From: Pilimelia anulata
GTDB lineage: Bacteria > Actinomycetota > Actinomycetes > Mycobacteriales > Micromonosporaceae
Reading direction: 5' to 3'
DNA: 64,000 nucleotides
Assembly (NCBI RefSeq): GCF_014647895.1
Contig: NZ_BMQB01000006.1
Coordinates: 310,001 to 374,000, forward strand
Shown here: positions 1-9,028 of the stretch, piece by piece
How the letters are laid out: every line of letters begins with the position of its first letter
How positions within the stretch are numbered: position 1 is the stretch's first letter
The notes under the pieces: generated by a model
What the model was told of the DNA's origin: nothing
What the model saw: only the letters and a program-made list of their open reading frames with translations
Database searches by the model: none
Program-made: the position numbers and the translations under genes

Positions 1-1265
1 ACTGGGCGGCCTACTCGCCGAACGGCGCCTCCAACGGCACGTTCTTCAACGAGATCCAGGGCTACGCCGACGTCCACACCGAGGACCCGGACGCCGACGG
101 CCCGAAGAAGGCCCCGGAGCCGAAGACCAAGGAGATGTCGGGCCTCAAGGTCGTCGACGACTACAACTTCGAGGTCACCCTCCAGGCGCCGTTCTCGATC
201 TGGCCGACCAAGACCGGCTACAGCGCCTTCATGCCGCTGCCGGACTCCTTCTTCAAGGACCCGACGGCGTTCGGCAAGAAGCCGATCGGCAACGGCGCGG
301 TCAAGTTCGTGAGCTGGCAGGACAACGTCGAGGTCAAGCTGGCCCGGTTCGACGACTACACCCTGGACGACAAGGTCAAGGTCAAGGACGTCACGATCAA
401 GCTGTACCAGCAGGACTCGGCGGCCTACACCGACCTGCTCGCCGGCAACCTCGACTTCATGGAGCAGGTGCCGATCTCGGCGCTCGCCGGCCAGAAGTGG
501 AAGGGCGACCTCCCGGACCGGACGATCGAGGGCAACATCCCCACGACCGGCCTGATCGCGTTCCCGATCTACGACAAGCGCTTCCAGAACCCGGACCTGC
601 GCAAGGCCGTCTCGCTGGCGATCAACCGGGAGCTGATCTCGGACAAGATCTTCTTCGGCAGCCGGCCGCCGGCGGACAGCTGGGCCAACCCGAGCACGCC
701 GGGCAACCCGGCCGGGGGCTGCACGGTCTGCAAGTTCGACGCCACCGAGGCGAAGAAGCTGCTGGAGAAGGCCGGCGGGTTCTCCGACGAGATGGTCTTC
801 TACTACAACGCCGACTCCAGCCACAAGGAGTGGATGGAGGCCGTCGCCGACGCCGTCAAGACCGGGCTGGGCATCAAGGCCCGCGCCGAGGGTGTGCCGA
901 CCTTCGCGGTCTTCCGGCAGCTCATCGACGAGCACAAGATGAAGGGCCCGTACCGCGCGGCCTGGCAGCAGGACTACCCGGACGTGGAGAACTGGGTCGG
1001 CCCGCTGTACGTCACCGGCGGCTCCTCCAACGACGGCCTCTACAGCAACAAGGACGTCGACAAGCTCTACAAGGAGGGCACCTCCGCCAAGGACCTCGAC
1101 GGCGCGCACGCCAAGTTCGCCGAGGCCCTGAAGCTCGTGGACGCGGACGTTCCGTCGATTCCGGTCTACTTCTACAAGAGCCAGGCGGGTTACTCCGAGC
1201 GCGTGGCGAACGTCAAGGTCGATCACGTGGGTGAGCTCGACATCTCCACGATCGAACTCAAGTAA
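1..1265 (+). CDS. ABC transporter substrate-binding protein, peptide family (SBP_bac_5), 5' truncated
   Basis: This is the C-terminal part of an extracellular solute-binding protein that delivers peptides to the ABC importer encoded just downstream. The reading frame is already open at base 3, so the gene begins outside the window and its signal peptide cannot be seen; any internal ATG such as that at 135 is not the true start. About 420 residues are visible. Segments such as NPDLRKAVSLAINRE and the closing YFYKSQAGY region are typical of the peptide/nickel-binding SBP_bac_5 family. It stops at TAA 1263-1265. A hairpin at 1280-1311 separates it from the permease gene, which fits the usual excess of binding protein over membrane subunits. 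The exact ligand cannot be told from sequence. Confidence 0.93.
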   Translation, partial: WAAYSPNGASNGTFFNEIQGYADVHTEDPDADGPKKAPEPKTKEMSGLKVVDDYNFEVTLQAPFSIWPTKTGYSAFMPLPDSFFKDPTAFGKKPIGNGAVKFVSWQDNVEVKLARFDDYTLDDKVKVKDVTIKLYQQDSAAYTDLLAGNLDFMEQVPISALAGQKWKGDLPDRTIEGNIPTTGLIAFPIYDKRFQNPDLRKAVSLAINRELISDKIFFGSRPPADSWANPSTPGNPAGGCTVCKFDATEAKKLLEKAGGFSDEMVFYYNADSSHKEWMEAVADAVKTGLGIKARAEGVPTFAVFRQLIDEHKMKGPYRAAWQQDYPDVENWVGPLYVTGGSSNDGLYSNKDVDKLYKEGTSAKDLDGAHAKFAEALKLVDADVPSIPVYFYKSQAGYSERVANVKVDHVGELDISTIELK

Positions 1266-1279
1266 TACGGCTATGCTCT

Positions 1280-1311
1280 GGGTCCGGTCCACCGCAAGGT
1301 GGGCCGGACCC
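1280..1311 (+). terminator. Intercistronic hairpin after the binding-protein gene
   Basis: A 14-bp stem (one G-U pair) with a GCAA tetraloop lies 15 bases after the stop codon of the binding-protein gene. There is no T tract, so it is more likely a partial terminator or an RNA-stabilising 3' end than a full stop; the permease genes follow on the same strand. Confidence 0.6.
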
Positions 1312-1397
1312 CGTGCACCCAACCCCCGGCGCGCGACAATTGCGTGAGTTGACCGCATTCGCCGACGCGGAATTTGCTTCTGTCAGTTGGAGGAACG

Positions 1398-2324
1398 ATG
1401 GGCCGTTACGTCCTGCGACGGCTTCTACAACTCATTCCCGTCTTTATCGGCACGACATTTCTGATCTATTGGCTGGTCTGGGCAGTGCCGGGCGATCCGT
1501 TCGCAGGCAAGTGCGGTGAGCGCCGTTGCCCCGATTCGTACATCGAGAAGATGACGCAGCTCTACTCGCTCGACCAGCCCCTTCCGGTGCAGTACGTCAA
1601 GTACATGACGAATCTGCTCCAGGGCGATTTCGGGACGACCTTCGGTGGCCAGGATGTCGGCCAGCTCATTCTCACCGCGTACCCGAATACCGCCAAGCTC
1701 GCCCTGGTCGCGCTGGCCGTCGAGACGCTGATCGGCATCACCGCCGGTGTCCTCACCGGCCTGCGCCGCAACGGCTTCCTGGACAATCTGACCCTGGTCT
1801 CCACGCTGTTCCTGCTCGCGCTGCCGACCTTCGTCACCGGCTTCCTGCTGCAGTGGTTCCTGGGCGTCAAGCTGGGCCTCGTCCGCCCGACCGTGTCGGC
1901 GGAGGCCCCGTTCAGCGAGTTGCTCGTGCCGGGCTTCGTGCTCGGCAGCGTGTCCCTCGCGTACGTGACGCGGCTCGCCCGCACCAGCATCGCCGAGAAC
2001 CGCCGCTCCGATTACGTGCGCACGGCCATCGCCAAGGGACTGCCGATGCGCCGGGTTGTGGGCATCCACCTGCTGCGCAACTCGCTCATTCCGGTGGTGA
2101 CCTATCTCGGCACCGACCTGGGCGCGCTCATGGGCGGCGCGATCGTCACCGAGGGCATCTTCCAGATCAACGGAATCGGCCGGACGGCGTACCGGGCGAT
2201 CGTCACCAAGGAGGGCGGGACAGTCGTTTCCGTCGTCGTCGTCCTGGTGCTGGTGTACCTCTTCATGAACCTGCTCATCGACCTGCTCTACGCGGCGCTG
2301 GACCCGAGGATTCGCTATGAGTGA
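1398..2324 (+). CDS. dppB: Peptide ABC transporter permease, DppB/OppB type
   Basis: This is an inner-membrane permease of a dipeptide/oligopeptide importer, 308 residues. The start chosen is ATG 1398 (MGRYVLRRLLQLIPV), because a GGAGG motif ends a few bases before it; an upstream in-frame ATG at 1374 has no such motif. The N-terminus carries the DppB/OppB signature of a first helix followed by a P-G-D-P loop (AVPGDPF). About six hydrophobic segments are present. The cytoplasmic EAA loop that docks on the ATPase is near residues 207-225 (YVRTAIAKGLPMRRVVG). The gene overlaps the next permease gene by 8 bases, indicating translational coupling. It pairs with DppC to form the channel. Confidence 0.95.
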   Translation: MGRYVLRRLLQLIPVFIGTTFLIYWLVWAVPGDPFAGKCGERRCPDSYIEKMTQLYSLDQPLPVQYVKYMTNLLQGDFGTTFGGQDVGQLILTAYPNTAKLALVALAVETLIGITAGVLTGLRRNGFLDNLTLVSTLFLLALPTFVTGFLLQWFLGVKLGLVRPTVSAEAPFSELLVPGFVLGSVSLAYVTRLARTSIAENRRSDYVRTAIAKGLPMRRVVGIHLLRNSLIPVVTYLGTDLGALMGGAIVTEGIFQINGIGRTAYRAIVTKEGGTVVSVVVVLVLVYLFMNLLIDLLYAALDPRIRYE

Positions 2325-3276
2325 CATCAGTGACGTGGGCACGGTGGCGTCGCCGACGGCGACCCCGCCGCCGACGATGTCGGCCGCCCCGGCCGAGGCT
2401 GCACGGAAACCGCGCGGCCAGTTCGCCGACGTGTGGGCGGAACTGCGACGCAAGTCGATGTTCTGGATCTCGATGGCTCTTATTGTCGTTTTCCTGGCAA
2501 TGGCGGCCTTCCCCGGTTGGTTCACCTCCATCAACCCCGACACCAGCTCGCTCGCGACCAATCTGCAAGGCCCGTCGAGCGCACACTGGTTCGGCACCGA
2601 CATCCAGGGCCGGGACATTTTCGCCCGGACCATCTACGGCGCGCAGGCGTCCATCGTGGTGTCGGTCCTGGCGACGCTCGGCACGGTCCTGATCGGCGGC
2701 CTGATCGGCACGCTGTCCGGCTACGTCGGCGGCTGGGTCGACGGCCTGCTGTCGCGGATCGCGGACGTGTTCTTCGGCCTGCCGTTCGTCCTGGGCGCGC
2801 TGCTGATCCTGTTCACCTTCAACCCGCCCGGCTCCACGCCGAGCAAGCCGAAGGTGATGGCGCTGGTGGTTGCCTCGCTGTTCGTGCTGTCCTGGCCGGT
2901 GTCCATGCGGATCATGCGGTCGGCGGTGCTGAGCGTGCGCGAGGCGGACTACATCGTGGCCGCCCGGGCCCTGGGGGCGAGCCCGGTGCGGATCGTCTTC
3001 AAGCACGTGATCCCGAACTGCCTGGCCTCGCTGCTGGCGTACTCGACGGTGCTGATCGGCTCGTTCATCGGCGCGGAGGCGACGCTGTCGTTCCTCGGCG
3101 TCGGGCTGCGGCCGCCGGCGATGTCCTGGGGCATCATGATCAATGAGGCGCAGAACTACCTGCGCCTCGTGCCCGGCTGGCTGTTCTTCCCGGCCGCGTT
3201 CCTCGTCCTGGCCGTGCTGGCCTTCGTCATGCTGGGCGAGTGCGTCCGCGAAGCCCTCGACCCGAAGCTGCGGTAG
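2317..3276 (+). CDS. dppC: Peptide ABC transporter permease, DppC/OppC type
   Basis: This is the second permease of the peptide importer, 319 residues. An N-terminal cytoplasmic tail rich in Ala, Pro and Thr (about 40 residues) precedes the first helix and the conserved WFGTDIQGRDIFARTIYGA segment that marks the DppC/OppC family. The EAA loop is near residues 210-234 (ADYIVAARALGASPVRI). The ATG at 2317 lies inside the end of dppB (8-base overlap). The stop codon TAG at 3274-3276 abuts the GTG of the following ATPase gene, so the four transporter genes are read as one operon. Confidence 0.95.
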   Translation: MSDISDVGTVASPTATPPPTMSAAPAEAARKPRGQFADVWAELRRKSMFWISMALIVVFLAMAAFPGWFTSINPDTSSLATNLQGPSSAHWFGTDIQGRDIFARTIYGAQASIVVSVLATLGTVLIGGLIGTLSGYVGGWVDGLLSRIADVFFGLPFVLGALLILFTFNPPGSTPSKPKVMALVVASLFVLSWPVSMRIMRSAVLSVREADYIVAARALGASPVRIVFKHVIPNCLASLLAYSTVLIGSFIGAEATLSFLGVGLRPPAMSWGIMINEAQNYLRLVPGWLFFPAAFLVLAVLAFVMLGECVREALDPKLR

Positions 3277-4312
3277 GTGATCGCGTTGTCCAATCTCACT
3301 GTCTCCGAGCCGGCATATGCGGCCTCGGGCCCCGGCTCCCGGCCGCTGCTCGAGGTCGAGGGCCTGCACGTCGAGTTCCGCACCCGGGAGGGCGTGGCCA
3401 AGGTCATCAACGGCGTCACGTACGACGTCCGGGCCGGCGAGACGCTCGCCGTACTGGGCGAGTCGGGCTCCGGCAAATCCGTCACCGCCCAGACGATCAT
3501 GGGCATCCTGGACGTGCCGCCCGGCCACGTCAGCGCGGGGTCGATCCGGTTCCACGGCAAGGACATGCTCAAGATGTCCGCCGAGGAGCGGCGCAAGATC
3601 CGCGGCGAGGGCATCGCCATGGTGTTCCAGGACGCGCTGTCGGCGCTGAACCCGACCTTCACGGTCGGCTTCCAGATCGCCGAGCAGTTCCGCGTCCGCC
3701 GCGGCATGGGCCGCCGGGAGGCCAAGCGGCGCGCGATCGAGATGCTCGACCTGGTCAAGATCCCCAACGCGAGGCAGCGGGTCACCGAGTTCCCGCACCA
3801 GTTCTCCGGCGGCATGCGGCAGCGCGTGATGATCGCGATGTCGCTGGCGCTGGACCCCGAGGTGCTCATCGCCGACGAGCCGACCACGGCGCTCGACGTG
3901 ACGGTCCAGGCGCAGATCATGGACCTGCTCGCCGAACTCCAGCGCGAGCGGCAGATGGGGATGATCCTGATCACCCACGACCTCGGCGTCGTCGCCGACG
4001 TCGCGGACCGGATCGCGGTCATGTACGCGGGGCGGATCGTCGAGCAGGCGGACGTGCACGAGCTGTACGCCCACCCGGCCCACCCCTACACCATCGGCCT
4101 GATCAACTCGATCCCGCGGATCGACGAGAAGGGCCAGGAGCTGCGCACGATCAAGGGCCTCCCGCCGAACCTCATGCGCATCCCCACCGGCTGCCCGTTC
4201 CACCCGCGCTGCCCGCGGGCCGAGCAGCTCTGCACCCAGCAGCTCCCGCCGCTGCTGCAGGTCGGCCCCAGCCGGGCCAGCGCATGCCACTTCGCGGAGG
4301 AGCTGGTGAACC

Positions 4313-4320
<8 letters not shown>
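3277..4320 (+). CDS. dppD: Peptide ABC transporter ATP-binding protein, DppD type
   Basis: This is one of the two ATPases that power the importer, 347 residues. Walker A (GESGSGKS) is near residue 61, the ABC signature FSGGMRQR near 175, Walker B (VLIADEP) near 196 and the H-loop (THD) near 232. The C-terminal oligo_HPY extension, with its cysteine pattern GCPFHPRCP, is typical of peptide and nickel importers. I use GTG 3277, directly after the dppC stop codon; a TTG at 3286 is an alternative that would shorten the protein by three residues. It overlaps the next gene by 8 bases. Confidence 0.95.
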
Positions 4321-5326
<1,006 letters not shown>

Positions 5327-5342
5327 GATCGGCGCGATCCAC

Positions 5343-5378
5343 AACGCCGCGGCGCGGGGCAACCCGCACCGCGGCGTT
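5343..5378 (+). terminator. Terminator of the peptide transporter operon
   Basis: A 10-bp outer stem (AACGCCGCGG with its complement) encloses a further 5-bp stem and a GCAA loop, with one mismatch between them. TTTCCTC follows on the + strand. It lies 16 bases after the dppF stop codon and also ends the minus-strand region to its right. Confidence 0.75.
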
Positions 5379-5398
5379 TCCTCGTCCGGGCCGGCACC

Positions 5399-6000
5399 TC
5401 ATTCGATCGCGCCCATGGTCGCCGCGACCAGAGGCGGGCCGCGCTCCCGAACATCGCCTGTGCGTGCAGGTCGGCGTGGAGGCGCAGGTACAGCCGGACC
5501 TCGGACGGCCGGGTGACCCGGAGCTGCGCGGTCGGCAACTCGACCGCCACCGACTCCTCGTCGAGGATCCGGAAGCCGACCGCCGGGACCCCGTACATCT
5601 GCCGGTCGCGCGCGATGACGCCGACCGAGATATTCGGCCGGCGCATCATCGTGAGCAGGTGGGGGCAAGCTGCTGCCCGTGCCCTGCCGGGTCGCAGTAC
5701 CGGGTGGTGAGCGCGGCCTCCGCGAGCAGGACCGAGATCCGGTTGGTCGCAGCGCGAGGTCGAACGTGCGCCGGCGCAGCTCGATCGCCTGCTCGATGTC
5801 GTCGGGCGCGTCGAAGAAGTCCCGCCAGTAGCGCATGGCCGCCCGCGGCCGTTCTCGATCCGGCTCAGCCAGGTGGGGTGGGTGCCGATGAGCGCCGCCA
5901 GCGCCCGCCCCGTCCGGCCGGCGGAGCGCCGGATCCGGCGGAGGCGGGCGCCGAGCGACGCCCGAGCCTCGTCGGCCGCGGAGAGGCGGCCGGTACTCAT
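5399..6000 (-). pseudogene. Decayed XRE-family regulator with DUF5753 domain
   Basis: The remains of a Cro/CI-type helix-turn-helix protein of the kind common in actinomycetes. From ATG 6000 one frame gives an HTH region (LGARLRRIRRSAGRTG, then THPTWLSRIENGR). A second frame gives RYWRDFFDAPDDIEQAIELR, a third gives ATNRISVLLAEAALTTRYCD, and the first frame resumes with the typical DUF5753 core (RPNISVGVIARD through LHADLHAQAMFG). The last residues, AATMGAIE, are again in another frame. At least four one-base shifts are needed. The joined product would be about 200 residues, against roughly 280 for the family, so a stretch between the HTH and DUF5753 also appears deleted. It is almost certainly non-functional unless the assembly is wrong. 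Confidence 0.75.
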
Positions 6001-6093
6001 CGTGGTCCGTGGCCACCTCCCGGAGTCGGGCGAACGCCCCCGGTACCGCGCGACCCGCGCCCCGAACTCGTCGGCGGTCAGCGTGCGGAGCAC
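6001..6093 (-). pseudogene. Remnant of a small ORF between two decayed genes
   Basis: Between the XRE remnant and the small protein to its right, the minus strand reads LTADEFGARVARYRG in one frame and AFARLREVATDHDEY in the next. Joined by one frameshift, this makes a plausible helical peptide. I do not recognise a family. It may be the broken start of a third gene of this locus or upstream coding sequence of the XRE gene. Confidence 0.3.
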
Positions 6094-6094
6094 C

Positions 6095-6296
6095 TCAGCC
6101 CCGGCCCCGGAACAAGTGCATCATGCGGGCCGGGATCTCCACGACCGTCTCGTGGCCGGGTACCGCGAGTGCGGCCAGCCTCCGGGTCGTGGACGCGCCA
6201 ACCCTGCACGAGGTACGAGTCGCGATCGGTGCGGTACAGCGAGGGGCAGTTGGTGTGCTGGCTGTGGGGATCCTTGCCGAGAAACCCAACCTTCAC
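6095..6296 (-). pseudogene. Small conserved actinomycete protein, frameshifted
   Basis: From ATG 6296 the minus strand encodes MKVGFLGKDPHSQHTNCPSL and continues with YRTDRDSYLVQGWRV. At about 6180 the frame shifts by one base, and the rest reads LAALAVPGHETVVEIPARMM in the neighbouring frame, ending at 6095. Joined, it gives a protein of about 66 residues of a small family that often lies next to XRE/DUF5753 regulators in actinomycetes (from memory; function unknown). The break falls at a GAGGCTGGCC stretch where a base has been gained or lost. Its neighbour is also broken, so the whole locus has decayed, or this part of the assembly is unreliable. Confidence 0.6.
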
Positions 6297-6351
6297 ACTG
6301 CGCTCCCTACGCGTCGGCGAACATGAGGCGAGGTACCGAATGCGGGCTTGT

Positions 6352-6363
6352 TGAGGTACCTCA
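6352..6363. promoter_or_regulatory. 12-bp perfect palindrome TGAGGTACCTCA upstream of the decayed locus
   Basis: The palindrome sits 56-67 bases upstream of the small minus-strand gene starting at 6296. A related half-site GAGGTACC occurs at 6330-6337. The position fits an operator for the XRE regulator once encoded next to it, but no binding evidence exists. Confidence 0.3.
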
Positions 6364-6379
6364 GCTCATGTCGGTCGGC

Positions 6380-6649
6380 CTACAGCGGGCCGCGGCCGGC
6401 GCGGAGGAGGAGGAGGGCGAGTTGGACGCCGTCCTCGCCGATCGCCTGGCGGAACTTCGTCAGGATCTGCTGCTCCCTGGCCAGCGCGAGCCGGGTACCC
6501 CCGCCGGCCAAGCGGGCCCGGCCGACCTCTCGGGAGATCGCGGCGCGTTCCCGCCAGAGATCCAGCATCGTCGCGTCGATCTGGTCGATGCGGGCGCGCA
6601 GGTCGGTCACGTCGGGGGCGGTGGTGGTGTCAGCGGGCGGTACGGACAT
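6380..6649 (-). CDS. Chorismate mutase, AroQ type
   Basis: It converts chorismate to prephenate, the committed step towards phenylalanine and tyrosine. The protein has 89 residues from ATG 6649, which is preceded by a GAGGAG motif; an upstream in-frame start at 6691 lacks support. The sequence shows the AroQ pattern: LRARIDQIDATMLDLWRERA, an Arg-rich helix 1, then ISREVGRAR and REQQILTKFR, as in the all-helical dimeric enzymes. There is no signal peptide, so it should act in the cytoplasm. It stands alone, with no aromatic biosynthesis gene beside it. A strong hairpin and a tiny ORF lie directly upstream on the same strand and might regulate it. Confidence 0.9.
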   Translation of the reverse strand: MSVPPADTTTAPDVTDLRARIDQIDATMLDLWRERAAISREVGRARLAGGGTRLALAREQQILTKFRQAIGEDGVQLALLLLRAGRGPL

Positions 6650-6692
6650 CTCGATCTCCTCGTGCGGTACGGGATGGTCGAGCCGGAACAAT

Positions 6693-6731
6693 CACGAAGG
6701 CCCCGGGCTCGACGAGCCCGGGGCCTTCGTG
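6693..6731 (-). terminator. Perfect 18-bp hairpin between a tiny ORF and chorismate mutase
   Basis: The arms at 6693-6710 and 6714-6731 match over 18 bp with a 3-base loop. On the minus strand it begins 8 bases after the stop of the 24-codon ORF and lies 43 bases before the chorismate mutase start. There is no T tract after it. It is either the terminator of the tiny ORF or an attenuator of the mutase gene. Confidence 0.7.
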
Positions 6732-6739
6732 GACAGTTC

Positions 6740-6814
6740 TCAGGCGCTGCCCACCGGCTTCGGACTCGGCAGCACATAGCCGAGGAAGCCGGTGGTAAAG
6801 GAAGCGCAGGTCAC
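6740..6814 (-). CDS. Tiny ORF, 24 residues, probably leaderless
   Basis: GTG 6814 opens a 24-codon frame giving MTCASFTTGFLGYVLPSPKP followed by VGSA and TGA. It is too short for standard gene finders. A good promoter (TTGCCC, 17 bp, CATACT) ends six bases before the GTG, so transcription would begin at or next to the start codon, as in leaderless actinobacterial mRNAs. A perfect hairpin follows 8 bases after the stop. Two Phe and one Tyr codon are present, but not in the run expected of a classical attenuator peptide. I do not recognise the peptide. It could be a small protein in its own right or a leader peptide for chorismate mutase. Confidence 0.45.
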   Translation of the reverse strand: MTCASFTTGFLGYVLPSPKPVGSA

Positions 6815-6820
6815 GCAGTC

Positions 6821-6849
6821 AGTATGCGCGACGCGCGGCACCGGGGCAA
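6821..6849 (-). promoter_or_regulatory. SigA-type promoter of the tiny ORF
   Basis: On the minus strand the -35 box TTGCCC (6849-6844) is 17 bp from the -10 box CATACT (6826-6821). The predicted transcription start coincides with GTG 6814 or lies one base before it. Between 6850 and 7135 I see no gene. Confidence 0.5.
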
Positions 6850-7135
6850 CCGAATCGCCGCCACGACTGGACAACACTGGCCGTCCGGCCCGGGGACCGG
6901 TCCCGCCGCGGCCGACGGCCACGAGGACCGCGGCGGGACCGATCGGGCCGCGCCGCCAGCGCCCACCCCCACGCGGTTGCCCCCAGCGTGTTCAGGCCGC
7001 CGGGCGCGGACCCGATCGTGGGGATGGTCGTCGGATCGACCGCTGTGGTTCCCGGTTCCGCCGAACTTTCGGCCGGGAACGGCCCCCGGCCACCCACGGC
7101 GCCGCCCCGGACGGCGATCTCGCAGTGGTCCCGGC

Positions 7136-8932
7136 TCAGCCGATTCTCGTCACCCGGTCCGCCGGGCCGGGCGCCACCGGGCCGGCGGCCAGGTACGCGA
7201 CCAGGGCGTCGATGTCGAAGCCCGGCGCCACGGCGCGGTCCGTCCCGCCGGTGAGGGCCGCGAAGCCGTCGCCGCCGTTGGCCAGGAAGTCGTTGGTGGT
7301 GACCCGGTACGCCCGGGCCGGGTCCAGCGGCACCCCGTCGACCGTGGCCGCGGTGATCCGGTCGCCCGGCGCGCGGCGGGTGTCGTAGGTGAACCGGACG
7401 CCCGCCGACGGCTGGAGTACCCGCTGCGGGCCGGCGACCGGGAACTGCTGCTCCAGCGCCGCCCGCACCTGCGCGCCCGTCAGGGTCTGGGTGACGAGCA
7501 GGTTGTTGAAGGGCTGGACCGCGAACGCCTCGCCGTACGTCACCTCGCCCGGCTGCTCGCCGCCGGCCGACGCCCCGTGCACGAGCGGCGCGCGGACGCC
7601 GCCGGGGTTCATCAGGGCGAGCTGCGCCCCCGCGCCGCGGGTGCGGGCGAGCTGCGCGTCGGCGATGACGTCGCCGAGCGGCTGCTCGCCGCTGGCGGCG
7701 GGGGTGTTGCCGATGTCGGCGGTGATCCGGCCGACGACGCGGTTGGCGAGCGGGGCGACGGCGGTGCGGTACTTGTCGGCGAGGCGCTTGGCGGCCGGGT
7801 CGACCAGGGCGGGGTCGCGCAGGTACGCGCCGGTGGCGTCCTTGCGCCAGCCGCCCTGGCCGTCGGGGATGCCGTTGACGACGATGTGGTTGCGGGCGGC
7901 GACCTCGGTGAACCGCTTGGTGCGGCGGTCCAGGGTGATGCTCAGGTCGGTGATGAGCTGGCCGTTGCTGCCGGCGCTGGTGACGACCGTCGGGGCGCCG
8001 GCGGCGTTGGGCAGGCTGCACGTGTAGAAGCGGTGGGTGTGGCCGGAGACGACCGCGCCGAACTCCGGGGCGAGCCGGGCGACGATGTCGACGACCGGGC
8101 CGGCGAAGTGCGCGCAGCCGCCCGGGGCGGGGGCGGTGCCGCCCTGCTGGCCGCCCTCGTGCAGCAGCAGGACGACCGCGTGCACGCCGAGGTCGCGCAG
8201 GCGGGCGGCCCAGGCGTTCGCGGTGGCCGCCTCGTCGAGGAACTCGACGTCGGCGACGCCGGCCGGGTTGACGATGCCGGCCGTACCCTTCAGCGTCAGG
8301 CCGACGAAGCCGACCGGGACGCCGTCGATTGTCCGGACGGCGACCGGCGGCAGGACCGGCTTGCGGGTGCGGCGGTCGACGGTGTTGGCGGCCAGGTACG
8401 CGAACCGGGCCCCGGCGAAGCCGTCGCCGTCGGCGCAGCCGTCGACCGGGTGGCAGCCGCCGCGGTCCATCCGGCGCAGCTCGGCCACGCCCTCGTCGAA
8501 CTCGTGGTTGCCGACCGCGCTGATGTCGAGCCCGACGAGGTCCATCAGCTCGATCGTCGGCTCGTCGTGGAAGGCGGCCGAGACCAGCGGCGTGGCCCCG
8601 ATCAGGTCGCCGGCGCCGACGGTCAGGGCGGGCCGGCCGGCGGCCGCCGCGGCCGCGCGGCGCCGCTGTAGCCAGGTGGCCAGGTACTCCACCCCGCCGG
8701 CCGGGACGCCGGTCACCGCGGCGGCGCTGCCGGCGGGTGGGTCGACGGCGCCGTGGAAGTCGTTGTACCCGAGCAGGGTGCCGCGGGCGAGCCGGTCGCC
8801 GGCGCCGAGGGTGACCCGGACCGGGGCCAGCGGGTCGGCCGCGGCCGCGGGCCGCGGGAGCGGGGTGAGCGTGACGGCCAGCGCCAGCGCGGCGGCGAGC
8901 CCGGTGCGTACGCGGGTCGATGTCGTCCTCAT
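7136..8932 (-). CDS. Secreted 5'-nucleotidase / metallophosphoesterase
   Basis: The 598-residue protein hydrolyses nucleotides outside the cell to give nucleosides and phosphate. A Sec signal peptide is clear (RVRTGLAAALALAVTLTPLP, then PAAAADP). The N-terminal calcineurin-like domain has the metal-binding motifs YNDFHG, GAGDLIG, GNHEFDEG and SGHTHRF. The C-terminal 5'-nucleotidase domain follows from about residue 380 (NTPAASGEQPLGDVIADAQL; MNPGGVRAPL; PFNNLLV; NDFLANGGDGF). The start is ATG 8932, with GAGG upstream; longer in-frame extensions overlap the divergent pcrA gene antisense and are not credible. It is transcribed divergently from pcrA. It likely serves phosphate or nucleoside scavenging. 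Confidence 0.93.
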   Translation of the reverse strand: MRTTSTRVRTGLAAALALAVTLTPLPRPAAAADPLAPVRVTLGAGDRLARGTLLGYNDFHGAVDPPAGSAAAVTGVPAGGVEYLATWLQRRRAAAAAAGRPALTVGAGDLIGATPLVSAAFHDEPTIELMDLVGLDISAVGNHEFDEGVAELRRMDRGGCHPVDGCADGDGFAGARFAYLAANTVDRRTRKPVLPPVAVRTIDGVPVGFVGLTLKGTAGIVNPAGVADVEFLDEAATANAWAARLRDLGVHAVVLLLHEGGQQGGTAPAPGGCAHFAGPVVDIVARLAPEFGAVVSGHTHRFYTCSLPNAAGAPTVVTSAGSNGQLITDLSITLDRRTKRFTEVAARNHIVVNGIPDGQGGWRKDATGAYLRDPALVDPAAKRLADKYRTAVAPLANRVVGRITADIGNTPAASGEQPLGDVIADAQLARTRGAGAQLALMNPGGVRAPLVHGASAGGEQPGEVTYGEAFAVQPFNNLLVTQTLTGAQVRAALEQQFPVAGPQRVLQPSAGVRFTYDTRRAPGDRITAATVDGVPLDPARAYRVTTNDFLANGGDGFAALTGGTDRAVAPGFDIDALVAYLAAGPVAPGPADRVTRIG

Positions 8933-8996
8933 GTCGACATCCTCGCCCCGCCCCGGTGACCGGGCCACCCCGACCGCGTGAACTCCGCGCGCCGGA

Positions 8997-9019
8997 GTGT
9001 CGGTGGGGCGGCCTAGACT
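8997..9019 (+). promoter_or_regulatory. RecA-NDp (PafBC-type) DNA-damage promoter of pcrA
   Basis: The sequence GTGTCGGTG at 8997-9005, then 8 bases, then TAGACT at 9014-9019 matches the mycobacterial damage-inducible RecA-NDp motif (TTGTCRGTG, N8, TANNNT) at all but the first position. The -10 box ends only 9 bases before the pcrA ATG, so the mRNA should have almost no leader. Confidence 0.65.
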
Positions 9020-9028
9020 CGGTAGGCG

